Assembly (NCBI RefSeq): GCF_025465275.1
Contig: NZ_JAODNK010000062.1
Coordinates: forward strand, 81,860-145,859
Direction of reading: 5' to 3'
Length of the DNA: 64,000 nt
Origin: Nocardia sp.
Lineage (GTDB): Bacteria; Actinomycetota; Actinomycetes; Mycobacteriales; Mycobacteriaceae
A program made the translations under genes and the position numbers. The notes under the pieces are model-generated. The model was not told where the DNA came from. It searched no databases and saw nothing but the letters and a program-made list of their open reading frames with translations. Shown here piece by piece: positions 26,443-35,465 of the stretch. Every line of letters starts with the position of its first letter. The stretch's first letter is position 1.

Positions 26443-26518
26443 CCCGGCACTGCCGATGCGCTCACCAGGGGGTGCTCGCCGTGACCGGTGAAGCCAAAAG
26501 CAGGCCGGAGAGCGGAAG

Positions 26519-26550
26519 GGCCAGGCTGGAATATGTATTCCGGCCTGGCC
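26519..26550. terminator. Bidirectional hairpin between convergent genes
   Basis: GGCCAGGCTGGAATA pairs with TATTCCGGCCTGGCC around a TG loop, with one G-T pair in a 15-bp stem. It lies between the MFS gene (+) and the tyrosine phosphatase gene (-), so it can serve both. Confidence 0.8.
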
Positions 26551-26581
26551 GCTTGCGTGTGTCAGATGCTGAAAGGTGTTG

Positions 26582-27412
26582 TCAGGAACGCAGTTTCGCC
26601 TTCATGGCCGAGATGTCCGCATCGGTGAGCTTCAGGCCCGCGTGCACGTAATTGTCGAAGCTGCCGTAGCTCTGGTTCACCTGATCGAACGCAGCGTCCA
26701 GCAACGAGGCGGTGACGCCGTTCTGCAAGTCGCCGTCCTTGGCGCCGCGGTAGTAATTCGACAGCAGGAAGTCGTACTGCACGGTGTCGTGGTCCACGCC
26801 CAGAATGGTCAGCAGCACAGCCGAAGCCCAGCCGGTGCGGTCCTTGCCCGCGCTGCAGTGGAACAGCACAGCGCCGTCGCCGTAAGCGATGTCGCGCAGG
26901 ACATTCGAGAAGCCCTCGCTCGCGCCCGGTGCGGTGATGAACGCGCGGTACAGGTCCGTGCCCGCCACCAGCGCGGATGCTACCAAGAGCTGTGGTGGGG
27001 CCTGGCCGATGATGTCGTTGTGGTATTCGGTGGCGCCGGCCGGAACCTTGTCCACACCGATGAACTGTTGCTCGTAGCTGGTGCGTAGATCGTGCACGGC
27101 GCGCATATCGAGGCTCGCCAGGTCGGCAAGATCGGAATCCGAGGCCTTGCTCAGGTCTCCGGTGCGATAGACCAGGCCGGTCCGCACGGTGTGGCCATCG
27201 ATGGTCCGGTAGCCGCCCGCGTCACGGGCGTTCACCACGCTCTCCAGATTCAGCGAACGCGCCGCCGTATCAAGGACGACATTGCCGGTGGTCGCGGGCG
27301 GCACCACCGCCGAGGGCGCGGGCTGGTCGGCCAGTGCCATGGCGGGCAGCGAGCCGAAGGACAGCGCGGAGGCCAGCATCAGCGAAGCGCCGAGCAAACT
27401 AGGTCGGATCAT
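26582..27412 (-). CDS. Secreted tyrosine-protein phosphatase (MptpB-like)
   Basis: The 276-residue protein has a signal peptide (cleavage near residue 29, after LPAMALA). A Tyr phosphatase domain follows, with NARDAGGYRTIDGHTVRTGL, RAVHDLRTSYE and the P-loop HCSAGKDRTG (nucleophile Cys186). The KDRTG form and overall length match the atypical phosphatases that include MptpB of mycobacteria, which act on phosphotyrosine and phosphoinositides. Export suggests an extracytoplasmic target. The neighbours give no further clue. Confidence 0.88.
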   Translation of the reverse strand: MIRPSLLGASLMLASALSFGSLPAMALADQPAPSAVVPPATTGNVVLDTAARSLNLESVVNARDAGGYRTIDGHTVRTGLVYRTGDLSKASDSDLADLASLDMRAVHDLRTSYEQQFIGVDKVPAGATEYHNDIIGQAPPQLLVASALVAGTDLYRAFITAPGASEGFSNVLRDIAYGDGAVLFHCSAGKDRTGWASAVLLTILGVDHDTVQYDFLLSNYYRGAKDGDLQNGVTASLLDAAFDQVNQSYGSFDNYVHAGLKLTDADISAMKAKLRS

Positions 27413-27557
27413 AAGAGTTCCTTTTCTCCAGCACCCGGCAGATTGCCAGGCTGATTAAGTCACGGCTTCCGGGGTTTCGGACCGCGACAACGCCGGCAGG
27501 CGCGAAAATGGCGCACAGATGACAGGGCCACTGCGTCGTAGAGCCGGGTGGGTTCGC

Positions 27558-28982
27558 TCACCAGGAGGGTCGGCGCGTGCCGTGACCGGTGGCCTGCTCG
27601 AAGGCGTATCCCGCTTGCAGCACCTGCATTTCGCCGCAATGCGGGCCGACGAGCTGGACACCGACCGGCAGGCCGTCGGTGGTGAATCCGGCGGGGACAG
27701 CCAGCGCCGGGCAGCCCGTCACGCTGATGTAGTAGGCGGACTTCATCCAATCCAGATAATCGTTCATCATCACGTCCGCGATCTGCTGCGGGTACTCGAT
27801 GTCCACCGGGAACGGCGCGAGCTGGCTGACCGGAAGGAGTAGCACGTCGTAGCGGGCGAAGAATTCGCGCATCCGGTGAAAGAGCGCGGTGTGCCGGATT
27901 TCGGCGCGCCCGAGGTCGGCGGCGGTGAGTCCGAGACCGTATTCGACATTGCCCCGCAGCGTCGGCTTGAGCTGATCGAGGTGGTCGCCCATCGCCGCAC
28001 CGAGCACGGTCGCCATCTGCCAGCCGCGCAGCACCCGGAAGGCGTCGTCCGCGCCGGTGAAGTCCGGACAGTCCCGTGCGACCGTGCAGCCCAGCTCCGT
28101 GAAGACCTGCGCCGCCGCCGTCACCGTCTGCGCCACCTCCGGCTCCACCGGCACCGCGCCGCCCAGATCCGGCGACCACGCCACTCGCAGCGAGCGCGGG
28201 TCGCGGGTCAGCCGGGAACCGTAGGCCGGGGGATCCTCGGTGAGCGAGATCGGGTCGCGCGGGTCGGCTCCGGCGATCACCGAAAGTAGCAGCGCCACAT
28301 CCGATACCGAGCGCGCCATCGGGCCCTGCACGACCTGTGTGGCCCAGCCGAGCGGATTCGGCCACAACGGGACCCGGCCCGGCGTGGGCCGCAGCCCCAC
28401 CACATTGTTGAACGAGGCGGGATTGCGGATGGAGCCGCCCATATCGCTGCCCTCGCCCAGCGGCTGTAGTCCCGCGGCCAGCGCCGCGGCGGTTCCGCCG
28501 CTGCTGCCGCCCGCGGATCTCGTGGTGTCATACGGGTTTCGGGTCGCGCCGAACAGGGTGTTGAAGGTGTGCGATCCCGCGCCGAACTCCGGCACATTGG
28601 TTTTGCCGACGCTGATCACCCCGGCTGCGCGCATCCGTTCGATGCTCAGATCGTCGTGGTCGGGGCGATAGTCGGCGAGCATCGGGAAGCCGTGGGTCGT
28701 TGGCAGGTCGGCGGTGTTGTGAGTGTCCTTGTGCGCCATCGGAAGTCCGTGCAGCGGGCCGACCGGCTCACCGCGGGCGAGGCGCTCGTCGGCGGCGGCC
28801 GCCGCCGCCATGGCCTGTTCGGGGCGGAGCGTGACAATCGCGTTCAGCCGCGGGTTGAGCTGTTCGATGCGCTCCAGATGCGCGCCGACCACCTCGCGCG
28901 CGGACAGTTCACGGGTGCGCAGGCGGCGGGCCAGTTCGGTGGCGGGAGCATCACAGATCTCTGGGTGCAACGGGTCGGTCAC
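27558..28982 (-). CDS. Amidase-signature family hydrolase
   Basis: The 474-residue amidase has the Ser-cisSer-Lys triad: Lys85 in PMAHKDTHNT, the GGSSGG loop (Ser160/161) and Ser184 in DMGGSIRNP. It hydrolyses amide bonds. The subgroup includes malonamidase- and indoleacetamide-hydrolase-like enzymes, and the substrate cannot be fixed. The GTG at 28982 follows CCGGAGAG and removes an implausible 46-residue extension. The Lrp/AsnC regulator upstream is on the same strand, and a malonyl-CoA synthetase lies 2.6 kb away. A second member of the family is at 39493. Confidence 0.88.
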   Translation of the reverse strand: MTDPLHPEICDAPATELARRLRTRELSAREVVGAHLERIEQLNPRLNAIVTLRPEQAMAAAAAADERLARGEPVGPLHGLPMAHKDTHNTADLPTTHGFPMLADYRPDHDDLSIERMRAAGVISVGKTNVPEFGAGSHTFNTLFGATRNPYDTTRSAGGSSGGTAAALAAGLQPLGEGSDMGGSIRNPASFNNVVGLRPTPGRVPLWPNPLGWATQVVQGPMARSVSDVALLLSVIAGADPRDPISLTEDPPAYGSRLTRDPRSLRVAWSPDLGGAVPVEPEVAQTVTAAAQVFTELGCTVARDCPDFTGADDAFRVLRGWQMATVLGAAMGDHLDQLKPTLRGNVEYGLGLTAADLGRAEIRHTALFHRMREFFARYDVLLLPVSQLAPFPVDIEYPQQIADVMMNDYLDWMKSAYYISVTGCPALAVPAGFTTDGLPVGVQLVGPHCGEMQVLQAGYAFEQATGHGTRRPSW

Positions 28983-29144
28983 GAACACTCTCCGGGGTCG
29001 GTGCGGGCACGGTGCCGGAAGCGGCCGATCGATACCGGTGCCGCTTGCGATGCCCACAGCGTCCGCCCGCTCACCGAACCAGGGACTCAGGTGCAGGAAT
29101 TCGACAAAATGTGCGATCACATGCCGGATTACTGCGACCCGGAC

Positions 29145-30230
29145 CTACCGGGTGGCCGGAGTGTAGTCGCCCGGCCCCAACGGGACACGCCCGATTGCGC
29201 GACCCCGCCGGTCCAGCAGCCAGCCGATCCGCTTGGCCGAATACATGACCAGCGTGCGGTCCTTCACCCGCAGAGCCGGAAACCGCTCGGCAAGCACGGT
29301 GTCGAAGGCGTCGAGACCGTGCAGCCCGTGCAGCAGCACTTGGACGAGCAGATTGTGCGGGCCGCTCACCGCCGCGCACATGCGCACATTGTCCAGCCGG
29401 GCCAGCTCGCTGCCGGTGACCTCGAGTGCGTTGTGCGGCACCGACATTCGGTACACAGCCAGGGTCGGCAGGCCCGCGATCGGATAGGCGAGATCGCATC
29501 GGAGGGTGACCTGGCCTTCGCGGATCATCCGGTGCAGGCGACGGCGTGCGGTGTGCTCACTGATGCCCGTCGCGTCCGCGAGAGCGGTGAAACCGAGCCG
29601 GCCGTCCGCCCCGAGCGCGTCGACCAGCGCCTGGTCCGGCGGGGCGAGGCGATTGTGCTCGACAGTGCTGTAGCTGGTCCGGCCAGGCGGACGCGGCATG
29701 GACAACTCGGCGCGGCGAACGCGCTGCATGGCGCGAATGCTCCACTCACTGCCCTCGCCGTACAGCGTGATGCCCACGGTGGTACGGGTGGACCGGACTC
29801 CGGGCAGGCTGCCGATGCCCCGGCGCAGCCACCGGTCGAGGGTCGGCAGATCGGCCGAGGCGACGGAGAGCATCAGGTCGAAATCGCCGGTAATGGCATC
29901 GACGCTGTATACCCAGGGCAGTGCGGTGGCTGCCGCCTGCACCGCATCCAGATGCTGTGGTAGGCAACGGATATCGACGAAAGCGATGGTGGTGGTCCGA
30001 GCGGAGTCGTAGGCGGTGACCCAGGCCAGGCCGTTCGCCCGCAGGCGTTCCCAGCGCCGGGCCGCAGTCGTCGCGTCCATCCCCAGTGCCGGGCCGATCT
30101 GGGACCATGCCGCGCGGGGCGCGGCCTGCAGAGCGTCGATCAGCGCCAGGTCGGCTTCCTCGAAGTAGGAATCCTGCACAGAATGCGTGCCGGTGCTGCT
30201 TTCTGGCGTCACAGGAGTGGGATCACTCAT
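29145..30230 (-). CDS. Tandem Lrp/AsnC-family transcriptional regulator
   Basis: The 361-residue protein is a duplicated AsnC protein. The first HTH is near 25-75 (LALIDALQAAPRAAWSQIG, then GMDATTAARRWERL). The first ligand-type domain includes WVYSVDAITGDFDLMLSV. The second HTH is near 190-235 (QALVDALGADGRLGFTALAD, then ISEHTARRRLHRM), followed by a second domain with VRMCAAVSGPHNLLVQVLL. Such fused forms occur in actinomycetes. It is divergent from the MFS gene at 30292 and lies upstream of the amidase, so it probably senses the amide or its product and controls both. The ATG at 30230 begins the homologous region. Confidence 0.88.
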   Translation of the reverse strand: MSDPTPVTPESSTGTHSVQDSYFEEADLALIDALQAAPRAAWSQIGPALGMDATTAARRWERLRANGLAWVTAYDSARTTTIAFVDIRCLPQHLDAVQAAATALPWVYSVDAITGDFDLMLSVASADLPTLDRWLRRGIGSLPGVRSTRTTVGITLYGEGSEWSIRAMQRVRRAELSMPRPPGRTSYSTVEHNRLAPPDQALVDALGADGRLGFTALADATGISEHTARRRLHRMIREGQVTLRCDLAYPIAGLPTLAVYRMSVPHNALEVTGSELARLDNVRMCAAVSGPHNLLVQVLLHGLHGLDAFDTVLAERFPALRVKDRTLVMYSAKRIGWLLDRRGRAIGRVPLGPGDYTPATR

Positions 30231-30291
30231 TTCCCAGATCGTAGAGGACGTTCGCGACACCCGCCCTGGATCGCGAACGAGAGGAGTCCCG

Positions 30292-31551
30292 ATGTCGGCC
30301 GAGCCGAATCCCCTGATCCCCGTCACCGATCGCACCCTTCGAATCACGGTCGTGCTGCTCTTCGCCGCCTGGTTCATCGACTATGCCGACCGCCTGATCA
30401 TCAACCTGGCCCTGCCGGGCATCGGCGCGGATCTGGCACTGAGCCGCGGCCAGCAGGGCTTGCTGGTCTCGGCCTTCTTCCTGGCTTACGCGCTGTGCCA
30501 GATTCCGGGCGGCATACTCACCGATCGCTTCGGCGCCCATCGGGTGATGAGCTGGGCTCTGGTGTCTTGGACGCTGTTCACCGTACTGACCGGGTTCGCA
30601 TGGTCGTTCGCCCTGTTGATCGTGGTCCGATTCGGATTCGGCGTCGCCGAGGGCGTGTTTCCGCCCGCCGCGATGAAGACCCTGGTGGAGCGGACCACGC
30701 CCGCGACGCGGATGGGCGCATACGGCCTGGTCATGAGTTCCAATTCCATCGCCGCAGTGCTCTGCCCGCTGCTGATCGGCCCGCTGATCGCGGTGTTCGG
30801 CTGGCGCTCGGCGTTCTTCTCCACCGCTGCGCTGGGTCTGGTCGTGGTATTCCTGATGCGCCGATGGCTGCCCGCGCCGCTGCCCCGGACCGAGCCGCAG
30901 CAGCCGGTCACGCGCCCGCCGCTGCGGGACATGCTGCGACTGTGGGTGCTGTGGCGCTTCGCGGGAATCATGTTCGGCTACAACATGATCGCCTGGGGCC
31001 TGATCACCTGGGCTCCCACCTATCTGACCTCGGAGCGGGGGCTGTCACTGGCCTCGGCCGGTGCATTGCTCGCGATTCCGGCGGTGGCCGCGGCCCTGGC
31101 CACCGTCATCGGCGGGCGACTGTCGGACCGGCTGCGCGGTCAGCAGCGCAAGGTGATCGTGCCGGGCATGACCGTCGCGGCGATCGCGCTGCTGCTGATG
31201 CCCGCGACCGCCTCCGTGACCGGATTCCTGGTTTTGGGCACGCTCGCGATCTTTGCCGCCAGCCTGGCATACATGCCGATCTTCGCTGTCCCCTTGCGCG
31301 GACTGCCTGCCGAATGCGTCGGGGTCGGCAGCGCGATCATCGCCGTCGGAGGCCAACTGGCGGGTATCGTCGCTCCGCCCCTCATCGGACTGCTCTCCGA
31401 CCACTTTTCGTTTGTGTTCGCCTTCGCTTTCCTGGTCCTCGGCGCCGTCGTCGCCGCGGCACTGGCGATCCTGACACCACAGGACGCCGAGTCCTTCCGC
31501 GCCGCCATCGGGGTTCCGGCCAATTCCTCACTTGCCCAAGAGAATTCGTAA
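30292..31551 (+). CDS. MFS transporter (anion:cation symporter-like)
   Basis: The 419-residue protein has 12 helices. The first helices carry the pattern FIDYADRLIINLALPGIGAD, and the loop GGILTDRFGAHRVM is the MFS signature. FGFGVAEGVFPPAAMKTLVE is typical of the anion:cation symporter branch that imports organic acids. The ATG at 30292 follows GAGAGGAG. It is divergent from the Lrp regulator and ends 20 bp before the convergent malonyl-CoA synthetase gene. Uptake of a dicarboxylate or amide acid is a reasonable guess. Confidence 0.87.
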   Translation: MSAEPNPLIPVTDRTLRITVVLLFAAWFIDYADRLIINLALPGIGADLALSRGQQGLLVSAFFLAYALCQIPGGILTDRFGAHRVMSWALVSWTLFTVLTGFAWSFALLIVVRFGFGVAEGVFPPAAMKTLVERTTPATRMGAYGLVMSSNSIAAVLCPLLIGPLIAVFGWRSAFFSTAALGLVVVFLMRRWLPAPLPRTEPQQPVTRPPLRDMLRLWVLWRFAGIMFGYNMIAWGLITWAPTYLTSERGLSLASAGALLAIPAVAAALATVIGGRLSDRLRGQQRKVIVPGMTVAAIALLLMPATASVTGFLVLGTLAIFAASLAYMPIFAVPLRGLPAECVGVGSAIIAVGGQLAGIVAPPLIGLLSDHFSFVFAFAFLVLGAVVAAALAILTPQDAESFRAAIGVPANSSLAQENS

Positions 31552-31571
31552 CGGCCGTATTCGACGTCGGA

Positions 31572-33014
31572 TCACGCGCGCAGGGCTGTTTTCACCACTT
31601 TGCCCATATCGTTGCGGGGCAGCGAGTTCAGCAGGTGCACTGTGCGCGGTCGCTTGTGCGGGGCGAGTCGCCTCGCGACATGGTCGGCGAGCTCCGCCGT
31701 ACGCGGCGGGTGTACCGGGTCGACGGGGACCACCCAGGCCACGATCCGTTCCCCGAGGTCGTTGTCGGGTGCGCCGGTCACGGCGGCCTCGGCGACGCCC
31801 GGATGCTCGAGTAGCACGTTCTCGATCTCGCCGGCTCCGATCTTGTAGCCGCCGCTCTTGATCAGGTCGGTGGATTTGCGGCCGACTATGCGCAACGTGC
31901 CGTCGGCGTCGAGCGTGCCCATGTCTCCGGTGCGGAACCAATCGCCGTCGAAAGCCGCCGCCGTGGCATCGGGCCGGCCCAGGTATTCGGTGAACAGGTT
32001 GGCCCCGCGCACCTGAATCTCTCCGACGGTCCGGCCATCATGCCCTGCGATGACCCGGCCGTCCTCCTCGGCCAATCGCACGTCCACGCCCGGCAGTGGC
32101 ACTCCGACAGTGCCCGGGCGCGGTGCGGCGTCCAGGCGCACGCTGGTGTTCATCAGCGTCTCGGTCATGCCGTAGCGCTCGATGATCGTGCGCCCGGTCG
32201 CGGCGCTGATCGCCGCGTAGTCGCGCGGGGCCAGGGCCGCTGAACCGGAGACGAGCAGCCGCGCCCCGGCCAGCGCCTCGGCCAGTTCGGGCCGCTGCGC
32301 CACCGCATCGGCCAGCCGGTGATACATGGTCGGAACTCCGAAGAACATCGTTGCCCCGCAACGCAATTCGCGGGCCACCCCGTCTACGTCGAATGTGCCC
32401 AGATGGCGAACGCTGCCGCCGCGCCGCAGCGGGCCCAGGATCCCGAGGACCAGGCCGTGCACGTGGAACAGGGGCAGCGCGTGCACCAGGACATCGGCCG
32501 CGGTCCACTGCCACGCCTGTGCGAGCCCGTCCAGCGAGGCGCGAATCGCGCGGCGCGGCAGCACGACTCCCTTGGGCGGGCCGGTGGTGCCGGAGGTGTA
32601 GATGATCAGCGCCGGGGTCTCGGGATCCGGCTCGGTGAACCTCCGCACCTCCGGATGCCCCGCATCGATATCGATATCAACGCGAGGCAGGGCCGAGAGT
32701 GGTGCGGGCAGCGGCACGCCCGAGGCGGCCAGGATCAGGTCGGGGGAGCTGTCGCCGACGATATGGGCCAGTTCGCGCTCACCGCTCTTCGGATTGACCG
32801 GCACGACGGGGATTCCGGCCAGCAGCGCACCGATGACGGCGACCGCGGATTCAGCGGTCGGCGTCGCCCAGAGCATGACCCGCCCCGCTCCGGCGATTCG
32901 TGCGGCCAGCGCCGTGGCGGCCGACTCGAGCTCCGCGTAGTTCAGGGCTCGGTCACCGAAACGCAGCGCGGGGGCGGATCCGGCGGTCGCCAGGGCGGGA
33001 AACAAGGGGGACAC
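31572..33014 (-). CDS. matB: Malonyl-CoA synthetase (MatB-type acyl-CoA ligase)
   Basis: The 480-residue ANL-superfamily enzyme has the P-loop YTSGTTGPPKG, motif ERYGMTET, the GDWFRTGDMG hinge region, GRKSTDLIKSGGYKIGAGEIE and the C-terminal catalytic Lys in LPRNDMGKVVK. The start LFPALATAGSAPALRFGDR and the Lys-Ser-Gly-Gly-Tyr region are very like actinomycete MatB, which makes malonyl-CoA (and methylmalonyl-CoA) from the free acid, ATP and CoA. The GTG at 33014 follows AAGGAG. The oxidase gene upstream ends 27 bp before it, suggesting an operon. Confidence 0.82.
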   Translation of the reverse strand: MSPLFPALATAGSAPALRFGDRALNYAELESAATALAARIAGAGRVMLWATPTAESAVAVIGALLAGIPVVPVNPKSGERELAHIVGDSSPDLILAASGVPLPAPLSALPRVDIDIDAGHPEVRRFTEPDPETPALIIYTSGTTGPPKGVVLPRRAIRASLDGLAQAWQWTAADVLVHALPLFHVHGLVLGILGPLRRGGSVRHLGTFDVDGVARELRCGATMFFGVPTMYHRLADAVAQRPELAEALAGARLLVSGSAALAPRDYAAISAATGRTIIERYGMTETLMNTSVRLDAAPRPGTVGVPLPGVDVRLAEEDGRVIAGHDGRTVGEIQVRGANLFTEYLGRPDATAAAFDGDWFRTGDMGTLDADGTLRIVGRKSTDLIKSGGYKIGAGEIENVLLEHPGVAEAAVTGAPDNDLGERIVAWVVPVDPVHPPRTAELADHVARRLAPHKRPRTVHLLNSLPRNDMGKVVKTALRA

Positions 33015-33040
33015 GCAGGGTGCTCCTTCTGCGGGGATAG

Positions 33041-34390
33041 TTACGACGCCGACTGTGATCCGTACGGCGCGGTGGGTGTGGCGCTGGGTGCGACGCCGAG
33101 TATCCGATCGAGATGGGGATTGGCGAAGACTCCGGTCGGGTCGACCAGATCGCGTAGTGCGACGAAGTCGTCGAAGTACTGGTAACGCGCGCGCAGGACC
33201 GAGGCGTCGAGTTCGTGCATCTTGCCCCAGTGCGGGCGACCCCCGAACTCACCGGCAATGTCGTAGAAAGCCTGGAAATACCGCTGGTACGGCATCCGGT
33301 GATACTGGTGCACCGCGATGTAGCAGGTGTCGCGTCCCGACGCAGTCGACAGCGGGATATCGTCGGCGGCCGCGAACCGCAGTTCGAGCGGGAAGGCGAT
33401 CTTCTCGTCGTGCGCGGCGATCCACCGGCCGATCTCGCGGAAGGCGTCGACAGCGTGCTCGCGCGGAATGGCGAATTCGCTTTCATGGAAACGGACATTG
33501 CGGGCGGAGGCGAACACGCGATAGGACAGATCCGTCCATTCGTGCGCCGACATCAACCGCGCGGCCTTCCGCGTGATGCCGGGCACCAGGTCCGGGAACC
33601 TGGTGCCGAGCCGATTGAGGCCCTCGAAGACCGGTCCGCTGACGAATTCATCCAGGTACCGGTCGAGCGAGCCGATCGGCCGCAGCGGAATATCGGCGGG
33701 CAGCCGCTGGAAGCGGCGGACCAGCGAGAGATCGCTGTGCGGGAACCAGAAGAACTCGAAATGGTCGTTCTCCTCGGCGAATTCGTGCACCCGCTCGAGG
33801 GTCTCCGCGAGCGGCAGCTGGGTATCACGCGCCCGCAGCGCGAACTGCGGCACGCACTGCAATGTCACCGCGGTGATGATGCCCAGCGCGCCGAGGCCGA
33901 CGCGAGCGGCCGCGAACAGCTCGGGACGCTCCGTGCTCGAGCAGAACACCAATTCCCCGTCGGCGAGCACGATTTCGAGCCCGCGTACCTGGGTCGCTAT
34001 GCCGCCGAACCGGATTCCGGTGCCGTGCGTGCCGGTCGATATCGCGCCGGAGATGCTCTGCCGGTCGATATCGCCCAGATTCTGCATGGCGAGGCCGTAT
34101 TCGGCGAGCATCGGGTTGAGCTTCCACAGCGGGATTCCGGCCTCCACCGTGACCAATCCCGAGGCCGGGTCCACCGCGCGCAGGCCGTCCAGGCCGTCCA
34201 GCCGCAGCTGCAGGCCGTCGGCAACAGCAATCGGGCTGAACGAGTGGCCCGCGCCGATCGCCTTGACCCGCAACCCATCCCGGACCGCGTCCTCGACCGC
34301 CGCGCTCACCTGTGCCGCGTCGGTGGGCCGCAAAACCCTGACAGGATGCGCGGTCTGGCTTCCCGCCCAATTTCGCCAGTCGCCGGTCAT
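33041..34390 (-). CDS. FAD-linked sugar-1,4-lactone oxidase (GULO/ALO family)
   Basis: The 449-residue protein has a PCMH-type FAD domain: RVLRPTDAAQVSAAVEDAVRDG, then IGAGHSFSPIAVADG with His49 in the position used for covalent FAD attachment, and GAISTGTHGTG. The C-terminal D-arabinono-1,4-lactone oxidase domain ends HWGKMHELDASVLRARYQYF and FANPHLDRILG, with the HWGK segment typical of the family. It oxidises sugar lactones or related polyols. The ATG at 34390 follows GAGGAGG. It probably forms an operon with matB, although a metabolic link between the two is not obvious. Confidence 0.88.
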   Translation of the reverse strand: MTGDWRNWAGSQTAHPVRVLRPTDAAQVSAAVEDAVRDGLRVKAIGAGHSFSPIAVADGLQLRLDGLDGLRAVDPASGLVTVEAGIPLWKLNPMLAEYGLAMQNLGDIDRQSISGAISTGTHGTGIRFGGIATQVRGLEIVLADGELVFCSSTERPELFAAARVGLGALGIITAVTLQCVPQFALRARDTQLPLAETLERVHEFAEENDHFEFFWFPHSDLSLVRRFQRLPADIPLRPIGSLDRYLDEFVSGPVFEGLNRLGTRFPDLVPGITRKAARLMSAHEWTDLSYRVFASARNVRFHESEFAIPREHAVDAFREIGRWIAAHDEKIAFPLELRFAAADDIPLSTASGRDTCYIAVHQYHRMPYQRYFQAFYDIAGEFGGRPHWGKMHELDASVLRARYQYFDDFVALRDLVDPTGVFANPHLDRILGVAPSATPTAPYGSQSAS

Positions 34391-34594
34391 GGATGAGCCT
34401 CCTCGTTCGATCGATACCGGCCGTACCCGTTTCGGCGGCGGCCTGCCACGAAACAGTGCGTCCGAGGCCGCATTTTCGCGTGACATTGCCGGAATTCGAC
34501 AATCACAGAGCACTGGTGCCGGTATCCATCGCACACGGTTGAGGCCTGCGTCTGGGATGTTCCTCCGCAGTACCCCTGACCTCGTGAGTTTCGG

Positions 34595-35464
34595 TCAGCG
34601 CTGCATCCATGGCGCCGGTTGGAAGGTCCCGTCGCGGTACATGGGGAGCGCGATGCGGTTGCCGTAGCGGGCGAGCTGGCTCCAGGGGCGGTTGAGTCCG
34701 GTGGACCCGTATTCGCGCACGCGAGTAACGGTGTCGAGGTCGAGGACGTCGATCAGGATCTCCTCGCCCGGGCCGGCCTGCTGGCGGATGATGCCCTCCG
34801 GGTCGACGATCGCGCTGAGGCCGACGCCGACGGGATCGGACGCGTTGATATTGACGATGTAGACCTGGTTGGTCCAGGCGTTGGCGCGGGAGCAGACGAG
34901 TTCCATCTCGCGGTCGCGGGTCGGAGTCAAGGTGGGTTGGATGATCACTTCCGCCCCCATCCACGCGAGCTGCCGCGCTGTTTCGGGAAAGGAACCGTCG
35001 TAGCAGATGGCCAGTCCGATCCTGCCGATATCCGGGATGTCGAAGACCACGAAGCTGTCGCCGGGTTCCGTTGTCTCCCAAGGCTGCCACGGGAACACCT
35101 TCCGGTACCTCGCGGCGATCTCGCCGCTGGGTGCGATGGCGAGCGCAGTGTTGTAAACGAGTCCGTCAGCGGCCTGTTCGTGGATGCTGCCGGGCACCAG
35201 CCACAGTCCAGTTTCGCGGGCGAGGTCACCGAGCATGTCGGTGAGTTTGCCGGGAATCGGCTGCGCCGAATGCTGGGTCCAGCCTTCGGGTGCGTCCAGT
35301 AGGGGAGCCTGTCCGGCGAGCATCAGTTCGGGCACGGTGACCAGCTGTACGTGTGGAAACAATTCACGAGTCGTGCGGACCTGGTGTTCGAATCGATCCC
35401 AGGAAGCATCGAGATCGTTGGCGACGGGCGTGGTCTGGATGGCGGCGACGGCGAGGGTGCGCAT
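34595..35464 (-). CDS. Carbon-nitrogen hydrolase (nitrilase superfamily)
   Basis: The 289-residue protein has the Glu-Lys-Cys triad: Glu46 in TVPELMLAG, Lys122 in RYRKVFPW and Cys154 in GLAICYDGSFPETAR. The length and context around Cys fit the amidase/N-carbamoyl-amine hydrolase branches better than true nitrilases. The ATG lies one base after the stop of the permease gene (TGACATG), so the two are cotranscribed and coupled. The permease would bring in an amide or amine that this enzyme hydrolyses. Confidence 0.87.
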   Translation of the reverse strand: MRTLAVAAIQTTPVANDLDASWDRFEHQVRTTRELFPHVQLVTVPELMLAGQAPLLDAPEGWTQHSAQPIPGKLTDMLGDLARETGLWLVPGSIHEQAADGLVYNTALAIAPSGEIAARYRKVFPWQPWETTEPGDSFVVFDIPDIGRIGLAICYDGSFPETARQLAWMGAEVIIQPTLTPTRDREMELVCSRANAWTNQVYIVNINASDPVGVGLSAIVDPEGIIRQQAGPGEEILIDVLDLDTVTRVREYGSTGLNRPWSQLARYGNRIALPMYRDGTFQPAPWMQR

Positions 35465-35465
35465 G

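Noticed and set aside
33215..34396. 393-codon plus-strand frame opposite the lactone oxidase
   Set aside because: Antisense shadow of a well-supported FAD enzyme.
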